A model generated the notes under the pieces. It made no database searches and was not told where the DNA came from. It saw nothing but the letters and a program-made list of their open reading frames with translations. Shown in pieces: positions 61,501-64,000 of a stretch of DNA of 64,000 nucleotides; positions within the stretch are counted from its first letter, which is position 1, and each line of letters begins with the position of its first letter. This stretch comes from Dermanyssus gallinae (taxonomy: Eukaryota; Arthropoda; Arachnida; Mesostigmata; Dermanyssidae). The DNA lies in the NCBI GenBank assembly GCA_003439945.1, contig QVRM01002447.1, positions 62,001-126,000 on the forward strand. The letters are read 5' to 3'. A program made the translations under genes and the position numbers.

Positions 61501-64000
61501 AACTAGCGAGGCATGGGCGCGCGTGGATATCGTAAAAGATATTTTCCGTTAGACAGATAATTTTAGAGAAACCCGCAACACGGAAATCTGGTACATGAGT
61601 TGTTACACACCTACATTGAAATTCTGGGTTGGCTGATAGTACGAACGGCTTGCGTTAGCAACAAATATCGCTCAACAACTTCTGCCGTGTTCTATTACTA
61701 CGACATTTTCGTATTGACAGAGGTTCGAAAAAGTCTGCCTTAACCTTAAATTACCTCACGTAAAGATCAACCCTTTTGTTATGGCTATAGACTGGCTATC
61801 CGATGTATATGCGTGTATTTTTACGCTAGAGATTGTGATCCTTTGTATGGTTCTTGTGCCACATTTATTTATAAATTCATCTCTCTCGTATGCCATAATC
61901 ATATGCAAAGCCACTATAAGCTCATGCCGTAAGGCCTACTGTCAGCTTGATATATCTATATATATACGAGGGCGGATCAGCAAACTCTAGTATTTTGTAG
62001 ATACACATTTGAACCGAAACCACCAAGGTATTTCGGTTTGTTTTGCTTTCAAGCGCGTTGATCACATACACAAGGGAAAGCATTCGCGCCAATCGGTGGC
62101 GTTTTTGCTTGAGTTTGGTTTAAAGAAGTAAAGAGAAGGAACGAAATTCGGCGATTCTATTCTAAATAATATGTTCTAAAGTTGCGCAAAAAATATGTTT
62201 TAAATTTGTGTAAAAAATTATATGTTCTAAAGTTACGGAAATGTTACGAATCACGGTGATTAAGCAATGTCCTGAAACACTGTGCTCACGTGGTACCGTT
62301 GATTTCGCGAGCGAGGTGACGAAACCAAAGATTGCCCCAGTTAACGTCTTCGACGTCAATTACGGAAGAAAAAGCTGAAAAGCTCGGTGTATCGTATTAA
62401 CAATCTCCAAATTTCTATAAGAGTGATAATTGAAGAATTGGAGATATCTTATGAATCAGTCGTAACAGTCTTGGCCGATAGTTCATGCGTCACAAGGCTG
62501 ACAGTTAAGTTCGTTTCAAAAATGTTTCATCCGGAAAAGCCGAATTAAATCTTCAGGTGGTAGCATATGGTTATGACATTAAGACCTAAGCCTAATCCTC
62601 CCAGTGGTGCATCCAAGAAGAGAGTTGATCGAAGAGCAGGTTTAACACCAAGGTTATTTTTTGGTGAAGTAATCTCAAGAAAAGTTTTGTGGCCACCCTC
62701 GACTGTTTTTTCGACTACAAAGGATATTTTTTCACAAATTTTCCCACATGATTTAACGGTAAATAAGAAATACTTACGCGACGTTTTTAAGAAGATTGCT
62801 CGAGAACGTCCTGCGCAAGTGGCCTGAACTCTGGGTAAATAACTCTTGTATTCTTCACCACGAGAACGCACCAGCGCACACATCGCTACTAATTTCGGAT
62901 TATTTGTTGAAAAAGTCGTTTTTTTTTATATTTCCGCAATCTCCCCATTTGCCAGACCTGGTTTCGCGTGGCTCGAGCTGACAGGCGGGCGATTATATAT
63001 ATATATATATATATTGGGTGGGATCTCTCTTCCAATTATGTTTGCGTAGTTTTTGAGGCCATACTGCTGATTCTCGTAGCGGCCGCGGTTCTATAGTGAT
63101 CGGTCTGAGGCAAGTTTTTAGTTCGAAACATGCAAATAACGACATCTAGCGGGTGACAACTGAAGTAACAATATCTAGAACATACGTGACTTTAGAGTGT
63201 AACAACAACTTAGTGTTGGCAACCTGCCTGGCCCTTACAAAGGGATTGCTGCACTGCCTTTCTTGAATGACATGGCGGGAGAGCAGCTGACAACAGTACA
63301 TACAAGTAGCAATGTCATATGCATGCTCAGCATGAGTGTAATAGATGTGCTAATAAAGTGTTGCAAACACTATCGTGCACATCGAGCACATATACGACAC
63401 GTATATACAACACGTGATTTACCACGTATGCAGTCGAGTGCAGACGCCGAGGGTCAAATTAAAGATGGTAGCTTCTGTGTTCGATTGTCGCAATGGTTGG
63501 ATGCTCCGTATGACGGGTTTAATTTGCACCATTGCCCCCAAGAGGCACGCAACGCTGAAAAACAGCATGTGTCTGTGGTATAGATTTATTACAAACAATA
63601 ACAGCGAACACACAGGTAGCAGGGATTTGTCACAGCGATGAAGTAGGAAAAACAGGAAATTGATTAAGCAGTCGGGACATCAAGGATTCGTTCTTATTGA
63701 CGAAACTGCCGCTAGAGGTACAATGCGAGTGCAACAATCTACAAGCGAGGCGGTGAGCTATGATGAATTTATTAATTTTTGCTTCACGTACGCCGATTAG
63801 TGTTGTGACGCCATCCTATGCGGACCTGGTCTGACGCAAGCTTTTTCTTTTTTAATTCGAAACGTGTAGATGCCGTAGGCGCGTAGACTAACTCAGTAAT
63901 ATGAAAGAGAAAGGGCGCTGACTTCTCAATGATTTAAGCTATACCATCTGTCTCCTCATTGCAGCCCGCGCTGAGTTCGATGCCTCTATCGAAATCGCGT
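41890..64000 (+). CDS. GON4L: GON4-like / muscle wasted homologue, about 17 exons, 3' end outside window
   Basis: GON4L-type proteins are nuclear transcription co-regulators. Exons read: 41890-42025, 43505-43740, 44019-44188, 44748-44871, 45119-45256, 46030-46248, 46977-47225, about 47813-48610, 49434-49756, 53548-53847, 54338-54460, 56728-56945, 57079-57324, 57851-57962, 58292-58486, 60398-60631 and 63965 onward. All phases agree except the exon 7 to 8 join. Family landmarks in order: NNLTVANVKSILK...RIVTNEHVVAM, ELPFEPKITRAKL, acidic NDDEEYRPPSDDD, IAFRTRSKLPL...APDITADMYD, DPPYNVLEDN...KTELNELVNELW, ELWDMIRFVEKRF, MYVQLSTQLAMLSLAHPHL, SIFAPFNLRPG, and the SANT-like EDHLIALGLEHF. Exons 8-10 are Ser/Thr/Gln-rich and poorly conserved. 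The first exon (MSQTGSRSGAR, acidic) and exon 10 are the least certain. Confidence 0.9.
46249..46330. repeat. (TA)n array directly at the exon 6 donor
   Basis: About 40 TA units start with the splice donor itself (CAG|GTATATATA). The length is likely to vary between individuals. Confidence 0.9.
46830..46905. repeat. 76-bp palindrome with (TA)n core
   Basis: AGTCGAGTA, about 29 TA units, then TACTCGACT: one perfect palindrome in intron 6, about 70 bases before exon 7. Confidence 0.9.
47497..47549. ncRNA. Hairpin 1 in GON4L intron 7
   Basis: AGTCTATGATATA and CATGACA (47497-47520) pair with TGTCATG and TATATCATAGACT (47525-47549), with an internal mismatch bubble and a 4-base loop. It could be a microRNA-like precursor or the remains of a small foldback element. 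Confidence 0.35.
47678..47738. ncRNA. Hairpin 2 in GON4L intron 7, microRNA-like
   Basis: A 26-base arm (47678-47703) pairs with 47713-47738 at 24 of 26 positions, leaving a 9-base loop TACTATCTG. The length, the two mismatches and the small loop suit a short microRNA precursor, though a tiny inverted-repeat element is equally possible. Confidence 0.4.
48629..49330 (-). mobile_element. Mariner relic filling GON4L intron 8
   Basis: On the minus strand: a conserved VIKQCPETLSVRGTVNF-like block (about 49230-49290, shared with 62240-62300), FHDFLPPGCTVNKEYY near 48965-49010, and SPDLASRDFFLFP near 48790-48830 (third catalytic Asp). The outer end at 48629 reads ACGAGGGCGGATC, the same as the start of the copy at 61967. 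Stops and shifts are frequent. The element occupies most of the 823-bp intron and lies antisense to the gene. Confidence 0.8.
50750..53175 (+). pseudogene. LINE endonuclease/reverse transcriptase in GON4L intron 9
   Basis: Sense-oriented. A partial endonuclease (FNLVYLPPHYDDVEVSD, TLVGGDFNCRIDSGATDRKG) reaches about 51180. The reverse transcriptase then reads in one frame at 51239-52297 (KRKSSGPDGIYYEHW, LTLLFKGKYGDN, YRGIASERTLKKILAKL, FGFRKGRGTQDA, LYAVFID). A single frameshift inside motif A (about 52275-52290) moves to 52276-53175, which holds GTPQGNPLSCLAFSL, VLYADDIVVAH (catalytic box) and FPYLGLRLH. It is one of the best preserved elements here, with few breaks. It is related to the family W elements, but not the same family. 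Confidence 0.85.
54461..55670. other. GON4L intron 11, first part, nothing recognised
   Basis: AT-rich intron sequence (T runs at 54605-54625, ATT repeats at 55200-55250) without coding motif. Confidence 0.4.
55677..56470 (+). pseudogene. Decayed LINE reverse transcriptase in GON4L intron 11
   Basis: The segment KIRPLPTKCGSILDYIPHFYKELL corresponds to the K...SPGPD.IP..FYK motif. Further on, VTQGSCVGLLLFYTFTLYIN corresponds to GVPQGSVLGPLLF..YIN, and HKLHEDDLYG to the catalytic FADD-type box. Parts between the blocks are missing. It is probably a jockey- or CR1-like element, too decayed to place. Confidence 0.6.
58152..58206. repeat. (TA)n array in GON4L intron 14
   Basis: About 26 TA units with one interruption, roughly 85 bases before exon 15. 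Another array (58559-58590) lies shortly after exon 15. Confidence 0.9.
58990..59890 (-). pseudogene. R1-type LINE 3' fragment in GON4L intron 15
   Basis: On the minus strand the frame holds GRAVLGARLWNIIYDGVLRL and then SIAYADNQALIG, the catalytic YADD box changed to YADN. A thumb region follows, then IEVDDVKHCCKRYAFFNTER with LKHHESWLMVRM, which corresponds to the C-terminal D..H....C..F...R segment of R1-clade proteins. It is 5'-truncated and inactive. Confidence 0.7.
60810..61078 (+). mobile_element. tRNA-derived SINE, family 2
   Basis: Begins TGTGGCGGCGTGGTCTAAGG (A-box-like), then a tRNA-like arm pair around CTAGTTTGCTAG and the B box GGCTCGATCCC near 60890. A unique body of about 180 bases follows. 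Its sequence is unrelated to family 1. It lies in GON4L intron 16. Confidence 0.65.
61079..61964. other. GON4L intron 16 sequence, nothing recognised
   Basis: AT-rich, no motif beyond short open frames. Confidence 0.3.
61967..62990 (+). mobile_element. Mariner relic in GON4L intron 16
   Basis: Starts ACGAGGGCGGATCAGCAAAC, matching the end of the intron 8 copy. It continues with VIKQCPETLCSRGTVDFA (about 62250-62300), IFPHDLTVNKKYL (62735-62775), LRKWPELWVNNSCILHHENA then PAHTSLLISDYL (62805-62910, second catalytic Asp changed to Glu in HHENAPAH) and a broken PPFARPG block. It is the same mariner family as 48629-49330, in opposite orientation. Confidence 0.8.
63060..63964. other. End of GON4L intron 16, nothing recognised
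   Basis: There is no domain in the open frames. The intron ends with TGTCTCCTCATTGCAG at 63964, followed by a 12-codon start of the next exon (PALSSMPLSKSR) at the window edge, in phase 0 with exon 16. Confidence 0.5.

Overview
This is nuclear DNA from an animal, most likely an arthropod. It has split genes with GT-AG introns, R1-clade retrotransposons, mariner and Tc1 relics, tRNA-derived SINEs and many (TA)n arrays. A chelicerate such as a mite or tick would fit, but nothing here proves it. Three host genes are recognisable from spliced exons. They are a CDV3-like gene (minus strand, exons at 6480-6581 and 746-825, running off the left edge), NOP58 (minus strand, five exons, 38448 down to 33140, complete) and a GON4L/muscle-wasted-like gene (plus strand, about 17 exons from 41890 past the right edge). 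NOP58 and GON4L are divergently arranged across about 3.4 kb that is rich in SINEs and simple repeats.

The stretch from about 8.7 to 31.4 kb is a mobile-element island. At its left end (9225-11601) lies the most striking feature: an endogenous copy of a CRESS-DNA (circular Rep-encoding single-stranded DNA) virus. It carries two Rep gene fragments head to head, a partial third copy between them, an undamaged origin hairpin with a TAGTACTAC loop, and the divergent virion-sense region with a TATA box and three overlapping reading frames. Both Rep copies stop at the same 12-bp inverted repeat, which points to template switching.

Right of the viral element come nested R1-clade elements (about 12.0-22.3 kb), including a 394-bp 5' segment present twice. 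After them come a plus-strand APE-type LINE broken into a Tc1 transposase (22.3-25.1 kb), a minus-strand LINE of the same family (26.86-29.5 kb), a DDE transposase fragment, and a 348-codon open frame that looks like the end of a restriction-like-endonuclease LINE.

The host genes concern basic nuclear functions. NOP58 is a core box C/D snoRNP protein of the nucleolus. GON4L-type proteins are chromatin and transcription co-regulators. CDV3 is a small conserved protein of poorly known role. They show no functional link beyond being neighbours. The GON4L introns hold further insertions: a mariner filling intron 8, a nearly intact LINE reverse transcriptase at 50.75-53.2 kb, other RT relics, a second SINE family, and two strong hairpins in intron 7 that resemble microRNA precursors.
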